A stretch of 13,721 bases of DNA from JALRHH01 sp964590315. Its GTDB lineage: Bacteria > Patescibacteriota > Saccharimonadia > Saccharimonadales > JALRHH01. The stretch covers positions 1 through 13,721 of the forward strand of contig CAZPVS010000023.1 in assembly GCA_964590315.1 (NCBI GenBank), given 5' to 3'. The notes under the pieces are model-generated. The model was not told where the DNA came from. It was given only the letters and a program-made list of their open reading frames with translations, and did no database searches. Position numbers and translations under genes: made by a program. Below, in pieces: positions 1-6,996 of this stretch (positions are counted from its first letter, which is position 1; every line of letters begins with the position of its first letter).

Positions 1-366
1 GGCAGCAATAGCTACGCCATCCAAGACATTGTGCGCAATATCGCCAGCGATGATCAATGTTTTTGAGGGATCAGCATCTTGGTGTTGGTGGTGATGATGA
101 AACCAATGCAAGAACCGCTCTGCAAAGAAAAACAGGAGAATCCCAGCTAAAGCAGCGATTAGGACTGAGTCGATGGGCGCCGTATGCACACCTTCTTTGA
201 GCAAATCGAGGAAAACCGCAGCCAACAAGGCACCGGCAGCAAACGGTGTAGCATAGCGAGCAAGCGCATCAGCCGTGCCTTTTTTACTAAGTAAGAGGAT
301 ACCTCCAATAAGTGAGAACACCCCACCCAGTAATGAAAACACGATAACATAGGTAAATTCTGACAT
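1..366 (-). CDS. ZIP-family metal transporter, N-terminal part (runs off the window)
   Basis: Inner-membrane carrier of the ZIP family, which imports Zn(II) or related divalent metals. The 122 codons present read without interruption from ATG at 366 to the window edge; the stop lies outside. Visible: three hydrophobic segments (about residues 4-24, 38-56 and 67-82), then a cytoplasmic-loop-like histidine-rich stretch HHHHQHQD (about 90-97), then the ZIP signature HNVLDG (His about 112, Asp about 116), which in this family forms part of the transmembrane metal site. A GAAAGG at 379-384 on this strand is a possible Shine-Dalgarno site, at a rather long 12 nt spacing. The gene diverges from the Fur-family regulator at 453, and tandem palindromes lie between them, so metal-dependent control is likely. 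Substrate (Zn, Ni, Fe, Mn) cannot be told from this fragment. Confidence 0.9.
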   Translation of the reverse strand, partial: MSEFTYVIVFSLLGGVFSLIGGILLLSKKGTADALARYATPFAAGALLAAVFLDLLKEGVHTAPIDSVLIAALAGILLFFFAERFLHWFHHHHQHQDADPSKTLIIAGDIAHNVLDGVAIAA

Positions 367-392
367 GGAACTATACAGCCTTTCTGCACACT

Positions 393-422
393 AATGTACG
401 GCGTAATTACTATTTTTTGCAA
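393..422 (-). promoter_or_regulatory. Possible zip promoter
   Basis: On the minus strand TTGCAA (422-417), an 18-nt spacer, then TACATT (398-393), giving a predicted start near 386. TTGCAA is its own reverse complement and could equally serve as the -35 of the divergent fur promoter. It is also the left half of the first palindrome, so a bound repressor would block both promoters. Inferred from consensus resemblance only. Confidence 0.4.
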
Positions 423-444
423 ATTTGTCGCAATTTCATATAAA
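417..444 (+). promoter_or_regulatory. Possible fur promoter (near-leaderless)
   Basis: TTGCAA (417-422), a 16-nt spacer, TATAAA (439-444), then 8 nt to the ATG at 453. The predicted transcript starts at or within 1-2 nt of the start codon. No purine-rich Shine-Dalgarno site precedes the ATG. Confidence 0.5.
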
Positions 445-467
445 ATTGCATCATGAACGATGCAATT
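417..467. promoter_or_regulatory. Overlapping palindromes, candidate Fur-family operator
   Basis: Three palindromes chained through shared TTGC/GCAA half-sites: TTGCAA-N5-TCGCAA (417-433); GCAATTT-N6-AAATTGC (430-436 and 443-449); AATTGCATC-N6-GATGCAATT (444-452 and 459-467), the last a perfect 9-bp inverted repeat spanning the fur start codon. The first closely resembles the tTGCaa-N5-ttGCAA box described for the nickel-responsive Fur-family regulator Nur of Streptomyces. The array overlaps the predicted fur promoter and the -35 of zip. Binding by the adjacent regulator is inference. Confidence 0.65.
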
Positions 468-884
468 CTTAAACTAAGCCACACCCTTAAACAACACGGC
501 TACAGCGTTACTAAGTCTCGGCAATTAGTCTTTGCCGCACTTCTCGGCCGAGAACCATTGTCCATAGGAGATCTCGTAAAAGTATTAGGGGATGAAGTGG
601 ATCGAGCAAGCGTGTATCGAGTTGTTGCACTGTTTGAGCGAATCGGTGTCGTTAATCGTATTCAGTTCGGGTGGAAGTATAAGCTCGAGCTCAGTGATTC
701 ATTCGCAGCACATCATCACCATATCAGCTGCAGCGTGTGCGGAAGCGTTCAATCATTTGAAGAAAGCCCGACAATCAGCTTTGAGCTAAAACAGCTCGCA
801 GATGAGCATGGTTTTCTAGAGACCGGTCACCAACTAGAAATACGCGGAATTTGTCGTATATGTCGTGCTCACACAACGCCATAA
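453..884 (+). CDS. Fur-family metal-responsive transcriptional repressor (Zur/Nur/Fur type)
   Basis: A 143-aa cytoplasmic DNA-binding protein of usual Fur-family length. The N-terminal winged helix covers about residues 5-72, with the recognition-helix region RASVYRVVALFERIGVV at 51-67. The C-terminal dimerisation/metal domain carries the run HHHH at 87-90, followed by C93-x2-C96, H126 and C134-x2-C137, the paired CxxC structural zinc site of the family. Such proteins bind operators when loaded with their metal and repress uptake genes. The divergent neighbour is a ZIP transporter and the shared region is packed with palindromes, so auto- and cross-regulation of the pair is the natural reading. 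The ATG at 453 is chosen because the family N-terminus begins here and a -10 element sits 8 nt upstream. Which metal is sensed is not resolvable; Zur or Nur fits the context best. Confidence 0.93.
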   Translation: MNDAILKLSHTLKQHGYSVTKSRQLVFAALLGREPLSIGDLVKVLGDEVDRASVYRVVALFERIGVVNRIQFGWKYKLELSDSFAAHHHHISCSVCGSVQSFEESPTISFELKQLADEHGFLETGHQLEIRGICRICRAHTTP

Positions 885-913
885 AAAAGACCCCAGGCAT
901 AAAGCCCAGGGTC
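883..913 (-). terminator. Intrinsic terminator of the mpg operon
   Basis: Read on the minus strand: GACCC, a TG/TG internal loop, GGC, loop TTTAT, GCC, GGGTC, then TTTTTT. The two nested stems are perfect (5 and 3 bp). The T-run lies only on the minus-strand side, so it terminates transcription arriving from mpg. It abuts the fur stop codon, leaving no separate fur terminator visible. Confidence 0.8.
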
Positions 914-988
914 GTTGGAAGCCTCACACTTCCACTACTATGATACCCCCCATTTCAATGATTTTCAAGCCGTAAGCATAACTACTAT

Positions 989-1573
989 TTAGCCTGCAGA
1001 CCGTGCAATCCGAGAGACAAAGGGGTTGTCAGCTATATAAAAGCGAAGGGGCTCATCCTGTGCCCTAGCGATACCAATTCGCCTTGTTTGTACTATCTCT
1101 TGTGGCTGTATCCCCGGTTCCAGGTGAAGCCCCGCGCCAAGCACTGACCCATTGTAACCGGCATGAATGCCAAGTGCTTGCACGAGCTTGGCTGGGCCGT
1201 TAGTCAGCTGTGAGTCAGTGTTCATGCCCCGATTGTGCTTCATACTGTGAATGCCTTCAGTAGGCTCAAGTGCGCGTATCAGAACACCCTCTCCTCTACC
1301 TCTCGGTCCAGTGACGATATTGACACAGTGGTGCATGCCGTACGTAAAATATACGTACACTGTGCCGCCTGCTTCGTACATCGCCGCGTTACGTTTCGTC
1401 TTGCCGTTGAACGTATGGCTCGCTGGATCATCTTCATGATATGCCTCTGTTTCAACGATATAGCCCGCAAGTCTTCCACCAGGCGTTTCGTGCACCAGTT
1501 TCCATCCAAGCAACAAAGGCGCCGCAGTCGTGGAGTCTTTTGCAAGAATTTCTTTAAGAAGCGCCGAGTGCAT
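989..1573 (-). CDS. mpg: 3-methyladenine DNA glycosylase (AAG/Mpg family)
   Basis: Base-excision repair enzyme that flips out alkylated or deaminated purines and cuts the N-glycosidic bond. It has 194 aa, a normal bacterial length. Seen: ETEAY at 41-45 (second Glu, E43, aligns with the catalytic Glu125 of human AAG; Y45 with the intercalating Tyr127), ASH at 51-53 (His136 equivalent), YVYFTYGM at 73-80 (Y75 with Tyr159), N85 (Asn169 equivalent), EGVLIRALEP at 95-104 and NGPAKLVQALGI at 125-136. The active site therefore looks complete. The start lies 11 nt after the DUF475 stop on the same strand and there is no promoter between them, so it is the last gene of a three-gene operon. A terminator follows at 883-913. 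No Shine-Dalgarno site is obvious before the ATG. Confidence 0.95.
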   Translation of the reverse strand: MHSALLKEILAKDSTTAAPLLLGWKLVHETPGGRLAGYIVETEAYHEDDPASHTFNGKTKRNAAMYEAGGTVYVYFTYGMHHCVNIVTGPRGRGEGVLIRALEPTEGIHSMKHNRGMNTDSQLTNGPAKLVQALGIHAGYNGSVLGAGLHLEPGIQPQEIVQTRRIGIARAQDEPLRFYIADNPFVSRIARSAG

Positions 1574-1584
1574 ACGTTGCGCTG

Positions 1585-2637
1585 CTACGAATGCCGCCGT
1601 AATGGCTGGTGTAGTTTTCGAGTCTTTATAGAGCTATATGCTGATGCAAAAATAAGTCCTATACCTGCCGAGCCTGCGACAGCTTCGGGCACGGGATAAA
1701 TCAAACTGCCAAGCATCGCCACCGACAGAACACCAATCGCATAATGTGCTCCGTGTTCAAGAAACTTATAATTCTCTAACACGCCGTGACGCACCATAAA
1801 TACTGTCAGTGATCGTACCCAAACCGCACCAATGCCCAACCCGACGGCAATTAAGATCACCTCATTCGTAATCGCAAATGCGCCCAGCACGCCATCAAAT
1901 GAGAAGCTTGCATCAAGTATCTCTAAGTATACAAACATGGAGAATGCAGCCCAGCCGGTTAATTTCACTGCGGCACTACTCTTACTGTCGGGGGTATGGC
2001 GGCTTAAGAACCAGGTGAGTCCATGAATAGCGGAATACGTGGCAATACCAATAAATCCGGCCTGGAGCGTTTCAGACTGTTGATGATTGGCAGGGAGAAG
2101 CGACACGAACATAACGGACAGGATTGCCAAAAATGGCGGTACCCACCATATTCCAACTTTCTTAGCAGGCTCTTCAAGCCATCGTAACCAATCAATTTCT
2201 TTCTTGTGATCAAAGAAGAAATGAAGGACGAGCATAAGCAAGAAGGCGCCACCAAACGAGCTAATTGTCGGGTGAGCAATTTCAAGTTTTTCCGCGTACA
2301 GTTCCGGATGGTTCAGCGCCAGATCAACGACTTCCTGCCAGGGTATGCCAGCCGTAAAAACAACAATAGCAATCGGGAAAAACACCCGCATACCAAATAT
2401 TGCTATAAATATGCCAATCGTGAGGAACAATGTCTGCCACAGAGGCGACATGTGGACCAGTTTCTTGGCATTGACGACCGCATTATCAAAACTAAAGGTC
2501 ACCTCTATGGCGATGAGCACTAGAAGCACCCACCACACACCCAGACCCAGGAAGTACAGGGAGGCCACAATGCCCGCGAGCGACAGAAGACTCGATATCC
2601 AAAATGTTCGGAAAAACCAAAATGTGTTTTTTAGCAT
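1585..2637 (-). CDS. DUF475/TerC-like integral membrane protein
   Basis: A 350-aa multi-pass membrane protein of the DUF475 family, related to TerC. TerC-type proteins are implicated in metal-ion (notably Mn) export, but DUF475 itself has no firm function. Roughly eight hydrophobic segments are visible. Two pseudo-repeated acidic motifs sit within membrane segments: EVTFSFDNAVVNA (45-57) and DASFSFDGVLGAF (242-254). The paired FSFD motifs suggest an inverted-repeat fold with two acidic residues facing a shared ion site; this is inference. AGGA lies 10 nt before the ATG. It is the middle gene of the minus-strand operon between the zincin and mpg. The metal-transport neighbours (ZIP, CNNM, CorA) fit an ion-handling role. 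Confidence 0.9.
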   Translation of the reverse strand: MLKNTFWFFRTFWISSLLSLAGIVASLYFLGLGVWWVLLVLIAIEVTFSFDNAVVNAKKLVHMSPLWQTLFLTIGIFIAIFGMRVFFPIAIVVFTAGIPWQEVVDLALNHPELYAEKLEIAHPTISSFGGAFLLMLVLHFFFDHKKEIDWLRWLEEPAKKVGIWWVPPFLAILSVMFVSLLPANHQQSETLQAGFIGIATYSAIHGLTWFLSRHTPDSKSSAAVKLTGWAAFSMFVYLEILDASFSFDGVLGAFAITNEVILIAVGLGIGAVWVRSLTVFMVRHGVLENYKFLEHGAHYAIGVLSVAMLGSLIYPVPEAVAGSAGIGLIFASAYSSIKTRKLHQPLRRHS

Positions 2638-2661
2638 ACGTATTTAATCCTATCATGCCTG

Positions 2662-2685
2662 ACCACTTTGTCAGAAGTGGTTTTT
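2662..2685 (+). terminator. Terminator-like hairpin oriented against the operon
   Basis: ACCACTT (2662-2668), 6-nt loop, AAGTGGT (2675-2681), running into TTTTT (2681-2685) on the plus strand. It lies in the 51-nt gap between the zincin stop and the DUF475 start, both read on the minus strand, where it has no T-tail. It could stop antisense transcription or act as an mRNA hairpin between the two cistrons. Confidence 0.45.
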
Positions 2686-2688
2686 GGG

Positions 2689-3072
2689 CTATTTCCAGTT
2701 ATCTTCGATGCCATGAATGTGCTCATGATCAAGACCATAATGATGCGCGATTTCGTGCCACAACGTATGTTTTACCTGACGTTTTACTGCAATCACACTG
2801 TCACAATACGCGAGCGTAGGATGCTTAAATATAGTGATCTTGTCGGGCAGCACCAAGTTATACCCGTCGCCTCGACGAGTTAAGGGGATACCCTCATACA
2901 GTCCAAAGAGTGACTGATTGCCCCTGAGCCGCAATTTCTCGCGCTGCTCAGGTGTGGGTTCATCCGCCCACACAATGGCAACATTTTTGGCGTGCTCTAA
3001 AAAGTGTTCCGGTAGAGTGTCGATTGCCTCTGCAATAATTTCTTCAAAAGCAGTATCTGATATATCAATCAC
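2689..3072 (-). CDS. Minimal zinc metallopeptidase (Zincin_1 family)
   Basis: A small cytoplasmic zincin, 127 aa, typical of the short bacterial metallopeptidase family once called DUF1025. The zinc site is HEIAH at 106-110 followed by G113 and H116, the extended HExxHxxGxxH pattern with Glu107 as the expected general base. No signal peptide or membrane segment. Upstream residues are acidic and helical, then a beta region around GDGYNLVLPDKITIFKHP (68-85). The start is GTG at 3072, chosen because TACAAT lies exactly 6 nt upstream, as at several other genes here, and because the family N-terminus matches. It heads the operon with DUF475 and mpg. Substrates of this family are unknown. Confidence 0.92.
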   Translation of the reverse strand: MIDISDTAFEEIIAEAIDTLPEHFLEHAKNVAIVWADEPTPEQREKLRLRGNQSLFGLYEGIPLTRRGDGYNLVLPDKITIFKHPTLAYCDSVIAVKRQVKHTLWHEIAHHYGLDHEHIHGIEDNWK

Positions 3073-3078
3073 TATCTT

Positions 3079-3084
3079 ATTGTA
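3079..3084 (-). promoter_or_regulatory. -10 element of the zincin operon (leaderless)
   Basis: TACAAT on the minus strand, followed by 6 nt and the GTG start at 3072. No good -35 is visible. The spacing predicts a transcript starting at the start codon. Confidence 0.55.
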
Positions 3085-3114
3085 GCAGCCATTTACAGCA
3101 CGCGTAGCGCATCA

Positions 3115-3120
3115 TACAAT
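3115..3120 (+). promoter_or_regulatory. -10 element of the CNNM gene (near-leaderless)
   Basis: TACAAT followed by 9 nt and the ATG at 3130. The predicted leader is 0-3 nt. It is divergent from the zincin promoter, with 30 bp between the two -10 hexamers. Confidence 0.5.
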
Positions 3121-3129
3121 AGAGCAAAT

Positions 3130-4110
3130 ATGGAGTCATTGACGCTTATACCGCAAGTCCTCTTTCTCTTATTGCTTGCAGCCATTTGTTCGGGCTTGAA
3201 TGTAACACTACTCGCACTCGACATCAGTGACCTCCGTCGCAAAGTACACCTCGGCAACTATAGGGCGCGTCGCGTGCTCGCATACCGAGAAAATGTCCAC
3301 CTGACACTCTCGGCTATCCTGCTCACCAACGTGGCAGCTGCTTCAGCGACACCCCTGGTACTCAACAACAGCCTCAACGGTATCGTGGCAGGAGCGATTA
3401 GTACGTTGTCATTGGTTATATTTAGCGAGATACTCCCCCAAGCACTGTTTGCGCGCCATGCGCTCACTTTCTTCTCATTCTTCATACCACTGATTCGGGC
3501 CATGATCATCCTCACCTATCCTATCGCCAAGCCCCTCCAGCTACTGCTCGACAAACTAGTCGGTAAACATGGCATACGCCTCCACACCCGACATGAACTC
3601 GGGGTCATTGTCAGCGAGCATTTGGGCGATGACTCGAGCGAACTAGATGAGGATGAAATAGAAATCATGCGTGGTGCACTCCAATTGAGTGAGAAACGCG
3701 TCCGTGACATTATGACACCTATCAAAAACGTCTTCTGGCTCGCCCCCGACACGGTGATTGATAGTAAACGTATCGATCAGATCAAAGCCGCCGGAAGAAG
3801 CCGCATACCCGTGCTTAATCGTCACCATACCCGAATTTTTGGTGTCGTACTTATGAAGGACATGGTCGATATAGATTTTGACAATCATCCCGTCAGGGTT
3901 GATAGCCTGCCGCTCTACCCCTCGAAGACAGTGGGTGCCATGACCGCTCTTGACACGCTGTTTCGCAAATTTATTGGTGCCCAAAGTCATTTATTGCCGG
4001 TCGAACGCGACGACAAAATTGTCGGCATTGTGACAATCGAGGACTTGATAGAAGAAATCATAGGCCACGAGATACGTGACGAGTCTGACCGTTCAAATAA
4101 AAGAGACTAG
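3130..4110 (+). CDS. CNNM-domain and CBS-pair membrane protein (CorB/CorC-like, putative Mg2+ exporter)
   Basis: A 326-aa inner-membrane protein. Residues about 5-145 form a CNNM (DUF21) transmembrane domain with the characteristic SEILPQ at 99-104. An acidic linker follows (DDSSELDEDEIEIM, 167-180), then two CBS motifs, about 190-245 (around RVRDIMTPIKNVFWL) and 255-312 (ending KIVGIVTIEDLIEEIIG). The C-terminal CorC_HlyC domain often found in these proteins is absent; the protein stops about 14 residues after the second CBS. CNNM/CorB proteins mediate Mg2+ efflux with CBS domains sensing Mg-ATP; that role is inferred here. Its 3' end overlaps the convergent corA gene by 4 bp, pairing a putative exporter with a channel of the same ion. 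Homologues are often misannotated as hemolysins. Confidence 0.9.
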   Translation: MESLTLIPQVLFLLLLAAICSGLNVTLLALDISDLRRKVHLGNYRARRVLAYRENVHLTLSAILLTNVAAASATPLVLNNSLNGIVAGAISTLSLVIFSEILPQALFARHALTFFSFFIPLIRAMIILTYPIAKPLQLLLDKLVGKHGIRLHTRHELGVIVSEHLGDDSSELDEDEIEIMRGALQLSEKRVRDIMTPIKNVFWLAPDTVIDSKRIDQIKAAGRSRIPVLNRHHTRIFGVVLMKDMVDIDFDNHPVRVDSLPLYPSKTVGAMTALDTLFRKFIGAQSHLLPVERDDKIVGIVTIEDLIEEIIGHEIRDESDRSNKRD

Positions 4111-5033
4111 ATCCACCGTTGTTTGTGGAACCATATAAGCGCCAGCAAAAAGAGTGATACGATAATGCCCAACACCACCCAGAATGCATAGGAAGCGTTC
4201 GCAAATGGTACGGCCACATTCATACCCCACAGTCCTCCGACAGTGGTAGGAATCGTCAGAAATATGGCGATTGATGTCAATCGTTTAAACGTCAGGTTCA
4301 AGTTAGTCGTAGCAATCGTGTCATATGCCTGCCGGATATTAGCCAATCCCCTAAGACGCGACTTCGTGAGCTCAATCAGCTCGGCAGTACTCAACCTCAG
4401 GTCTTCAATAATATCTTTATCGTCTTCATACAGACGAATATATTTACCGTTCAACAGAACATTAAGCACTGTTGCCTGTGGCTGAAGGGCAGTCAAGAAT
4501 TCGTTCAGATCTTCTTCGAGCTCAATGATAGCGATAAAATCACGTCGCGATAATTCATTCTGACGCATTTGCGCACGCGTTTGGAGCGTACGGCGAGAAA
4601 CTTTCAGTAACTGCCGGCGGTATGAGAAGTTAACTTCATCAAGAATCTGCATCAAGGTCTTCGTTTTTTGTGTCGTGATAATTTCTGTGTCACCCGACCA
4701 TAACCTATTGAACATACCGGAGTCGGTTCGCATGACGGTCACAAGGTAGTTCGGTGTATAGATTATCAAGAGCGGCTCAGTAGCAATTTCGCGGCCCTCA
4801 GGGTAGCAATACCGTGTGTAAATATAGACGTTGCCCTCATCCGTTTCAATACGAGGTGCTTCGTAAATATCGATTGCGTCGTTCAGCAGGTCAATATCAA
4901 GGTGTAAGTCTACTGCTACCTGCTCTAACTCTTCAGTGGTGGGCGCGACCAAGGACACCCATGACCCAGCACGTGGTTTATCAACCGGTGTGATTTGGCG
5001 ACTTCGTGCGGTGCTATGGAGGGTTGTCAACAT
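4107..5033 (-). CDS. corA: CorA-family magnesium/divalent cation channel
   Basis: A 308-aa inner-membrane channel for Mg2+ (or Co2+/Ni2+). It has the CorA plan: a soluble alpha/beta N-terminal domain (about 1-140), long helices (about 140-250) rich in charged residues, then two C-terminal membrane segments (about 251-269 and 283-303). The pore signature GMN is at 270-272 within GLWGMNVAVPFA. The C-terminal tail HKQRWI is basic, as expected at the cytoplasmic end. TACAAT lies exactly 6 nt before the ATG, predicting a leaderless transcript. Its stop codon shares the CTAG palindrome with the convergent CNNM gene, so no terminator fits between them. Zinc efflux (ZntB-like) is an alternative; GMN favours either. 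Confidence 0.93.
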   Translation of the reverse strand: MLTTLHSTARSRQITPVDKPRAGSWVSLVAPTTEELEQVAVDLHLDIDLLNDAIDIYEAPRIETDEGNVYIYTRYCYPEGREIATEPLLIIYTPNYLVTVMRTDSGMFNRLWSGDTEIITTQKTKTLMQILDEVNFSYRRQLLKVSRRTLQTRAQMRQNELSRRDFIAIIELEEDLNEFLTALQPQATVLNVLLNGKYIRLYEDDKDIIEDLRLSTAELIELTKSRLRGLANIRQAYDTIATTNLNLTFKRLTSIAIFLTIPTTVGGLWGMNVAVPFANASYAFWVVLGIIVSLFLLALIWFHKQRWI

Positions 5034-5039
5034 AAGCGT

Positions 5040-5069
5040 ATTGTACCTATCTTATTGAGACGCTGTCTA
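5040..5069 (-). promoter_or_regulatory. corA promoter (leaderless)
   Basis: Minus strand TAGACA (5069-5064), 18-nt spacer, TACAAT (5045-5040), 6 nt, ATG at 5033. The -35 overlaps a small hairpin ACGCT/AGCGT (5060-5073) in the 47-bp gap after typA. No T-run follows it, so typA read-through into corA is possible. Confidence 0.55.
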
Positions 5070-5080
5070 GCGTGCTTTAC

Positions 5081-6907
5081 TTACTTTTGACGCTTGCGTT
5101 TGTTGGGATCAAGTTCGCGCTTACGGAGCCGGAGATTCTGAGGCGTTACTTCAAGCAATTCATCATTCTCGATAAAATCGAGGCATTGCTCAAGACTAAA
5201 CTTGGTTGGAGGTGTCAACTGTACAACGCCATCACTACCCGAGGCCCGCATATTGGTCAGATGCTTGGCTTTGCATATGTTGATCTCGAGGTCTTCCTGG
5301 CGGGTATTCAGCCCAATAATCTGTCCAGCGTACACTTTCTCTGCAGGTCCGACATATACCGTCCCGCGAGCTTCTGCATTCTGGAGTGCATACGGAGTCG
5401 TGGTACCTGTCTCGAACGATATCAGCACCCCGTTCCGAAGCTGCTGTAAGGGTGTTCCCTGTGGCTGAAAGCCTATGACAAGACTGTTCATCACAATCGT
5501 GCCTTTTGTATTGGTCATAAGAATATTGCGCATTCCTAGTAGAGCGCGAGTGGGCATTTCGTAAATCAACTTCGTGACGCCTTTCGGGCTGGCGAATTGC
5601 TCTTTTAAGGTAGCGCGGCGCTGACCCAATTCCATCTGAACGGTGCCAACATGCTCTGCAGGTACTTCAATAATAACTTCTTCTACCGGTTCAACAACTT
5701 GGCCTTTTTCCTCATGAGTGACCACTTGGGGGCGCCCCACTTCAAACTCATAACCTTCACGACGCATGGTCTCAATCAATACACCGAGGTGTAGTTCACC
5801 GCGTCCCGCAACCGTGAACCCAATACCGTCTTCTGCGACGCGTAGCCCCACATTCGTCTCAAGTTCTTTCGTGAGCCGCTCGGCAATTTGTCGAGAAGTA
5901 CTAAACTCACCTTCTTGACCTTTGAATGGACTGGTATTTGGACCAAGGTAGATCCGCAACGTGGGTGCTTCAACTTCAATCGTTGGTAGGGCTTCAGGTG
6001 CAATAGCATCCGCAACTGTTTCTCCGATTTGCGCATCTGCAATGCCAGTCAGCTGTACAATATCACCTGCAATACCGCCCGCAACTTCAAACTTGCTAAC
6101 GCCATGGCTCATAAATACATTGTCTACGCGCGCCTTTGACTGACTGCCATCCTTTTTGCAGAGTACGACTTGATCTCCAGGTTTTACCGCACCACGTGTG
6201 ATACGACCAATAGCATACTTGCCTTTGAATGTGTCGTGGGCCAACGCCGTCACCAACATCTGGAATGGCTTGTCGAGCTCAATAGTCGGTGCCGGTATTT
6301 TATCAATGATAGCGTTGAAGATTGGCTCCAAATCAGCATCTTCCTCAGCATTGTCAGGGGCAACGACCCAGCTCTTACCCGCTCGGCCTATTGCGTAGTA
6401 GACAGGGTAATGCAGTTGATCTTCATGGACTGCTAATTCTAAGAATAGGTCTGCTAGCTCATCCTCAACTTCCTTGATACGCGAGCCCGTCTTATCTATT
6501 TTATTAATAATAACAATCGGCTTCAGTTCTGCAGCGAGCGCCTTGCCCAATACAAATTTCGTCTGTGGCATCGGCCCTTCTTGTGCATCTACAATCAGTA
6601 GACAGCCATCTGCAAGATTCAGCGTTCGTTCAACTTCACCAGAAAAATCAGCGTGTCCTGGGGTATCGATGATGTTAATCCGATAATCGCCATGCTGTAC
6701 GGCCGTAACTTTAGCGGTGATGGTGATTCCCCGCTCCTTTTCTTGGTCGCCGCTGTCCATGATAAGTTCTTGGCCCATCTCGGCCTGATTATCACGGAAG
6801 GTTTTGCTTTGCTTTAAAAGCCCGTCGACAAGCGTGGTCTTGCCGTGGTCAACGTGCGCGATAATCGCAATATTACGGATTTTAGTTGGATCTTGATGCA
6901 TACTCAT
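5081..6907 (-). CDS. typA: Ribosome-associated translational GTPase TypA/BipA
   Basis: A 608-aa cytoplasmic GTPase of the EF-G/LepA superfamily that binds the ribosome and supports 50S assembly and stress adaptation. Length is normal for the family. G motifs: AHVDHGKT 17-24 (G1), RGITI 59-63 (G2), DTPGH 81-85 (G3), NKID 135-138 (G4). The middle is the EF-Tu-like beta barrel (around GRITRGAVKPGDQVVLC). The C-terminal half carries the two EF-G-like alpha/beta domains and the TypA-specific tail; the final residues are strongly basic (RKRELDPNKRKRQK), as expected for rRNA contact. Expression is from a strong promoter with a 32-nt leader that folds into a hairpin just before the ATG. It is divergent from rarA and 47 bp upstream of corA on the same strand. 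Confidence 0.97.
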   Translation of the reverse strand: MSMHQDPTKIRNIAIIAHVDHGKTTLVDGLLKQSKTFRDNQAEMGQELIMDSGDQEKERGITITAKVTAVQHGDYRINIIDTPGHADFSGEVERTLNLADGCLLIVDAQEGPMPQTKFVLGKALAAELKPIVIINKIDKTGSRIKEVEDELADLFLELAVHEDQLHYPVYYAIGRAGKSWVVAPDNAEEDADLEPIFNAIIDKIPAPTIELDKPFQMLVTALAHDTFKGKYAIGRITRGAVKPGDQVVLCKKDGSQSKARVDNVFMSHGVSKFEVAGGIAGDIVQLTGIADAQIGETVADAIAPEALPTIEVEAPTLRIYLGPNTSPFKGQEGEFSTSRQIAERLTKELETNVGLRVAEDGIGFTVAGRGELHLGVLIETMRREGYEFEVGRPQVVTHEEKGQVVEPVEEVIIEVPAEHVGTVQMELGQRRATLKEQFASPKGVTKLIYEMPTRALLGMRNILMTNTKGTIVMNSLVIGFQPQGTPLQQLRNGVLISFETGTTTPYALQNAEARGTVYVGPAEKVYAGQIIGLNTRQEDLEINICKAKHLTNMRASGSDGVVQLTPPTKFSLEQCLDFIENDELLEVTPQNLRLRKRELDPNKRKRQK

Positions 6908-6908
6908 G

Positions 6909-6932
6909 AAAAATGCGCCAGTTTGCCGGCGC
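6909..6932 (-). promoter_or_regulatory. Hairpin plus T-run in the typA leader
   Basis: On the minus strand GCGCCGG-CAAA-CTGGCGC (6932-6915, 7 bp including one G-T wobble, 4-nt loop), one A, then TTTTT (6913-6909), and the typA ATG at 6907. This is terminator-shaped but lies between the typA promoter and its start codon. AAAGG (6939-6935) precedes the hairpin at the predicted RNA 5' end; folding the hairpin would bring it about 10 nt from the ATG. It could be an attenuator or a translation-modulating hairpin. Which is right cannot be told from sequence. Confidence 0.5.
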
Positions 6933-6946
6933 GTACCTTTACGTTA

Positions 6947-6975
6947 ATTATAGCATAACAGATGGGAAACTGCAA
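6947..6975 (-). promoter_or_regulatory. typA promoter
   Basis: Minus strand TTGCAG (6975-6970), 17-nt spacer, perfect TATAAT (6952-6947) preceded by TGC, an extended -10. Predicted start near 6940. This is the best sigma70-type promoter in the window. Confidence 0.75.
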
Positions 6976-6984
6976 TATATGGCG

Positions 6985-6990
6985 TATACT
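6985..6990 (+). promoter_or_regulatory. -10 element of rarA (leaderless)
   Basis: TATACT, then GAGGGC (6 nt), then ATG at 6997. GAGGG could alternatively be a Shine-Dalgarno site for the second ATG at 7003 (7-nt spacing), which would need a different promoter upstream. Confidence 0.5.
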
Positions 6991-6996
6991 GAGGGC

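Noticed and set aside
159..422. 87-codon minus-strand frame over the ZIP gene start
   Set aside because: It is out of frame with the clear ZIP protein read from 366, has no family resemblance, and would start beyond the predicted zip promoter.
914..988. Short hairpin GGAAG-N7-CTTCC downstream of mpg
   Set aside because: Only 5 bp, no T-run, and a convincing terminator lies just beyond it.
6913..6996. N-terminal extension of rarA to 6913
   Set aside because: The extension overlaps the typA promoter and leader hairpin on the other strand and has no RarA similarity.
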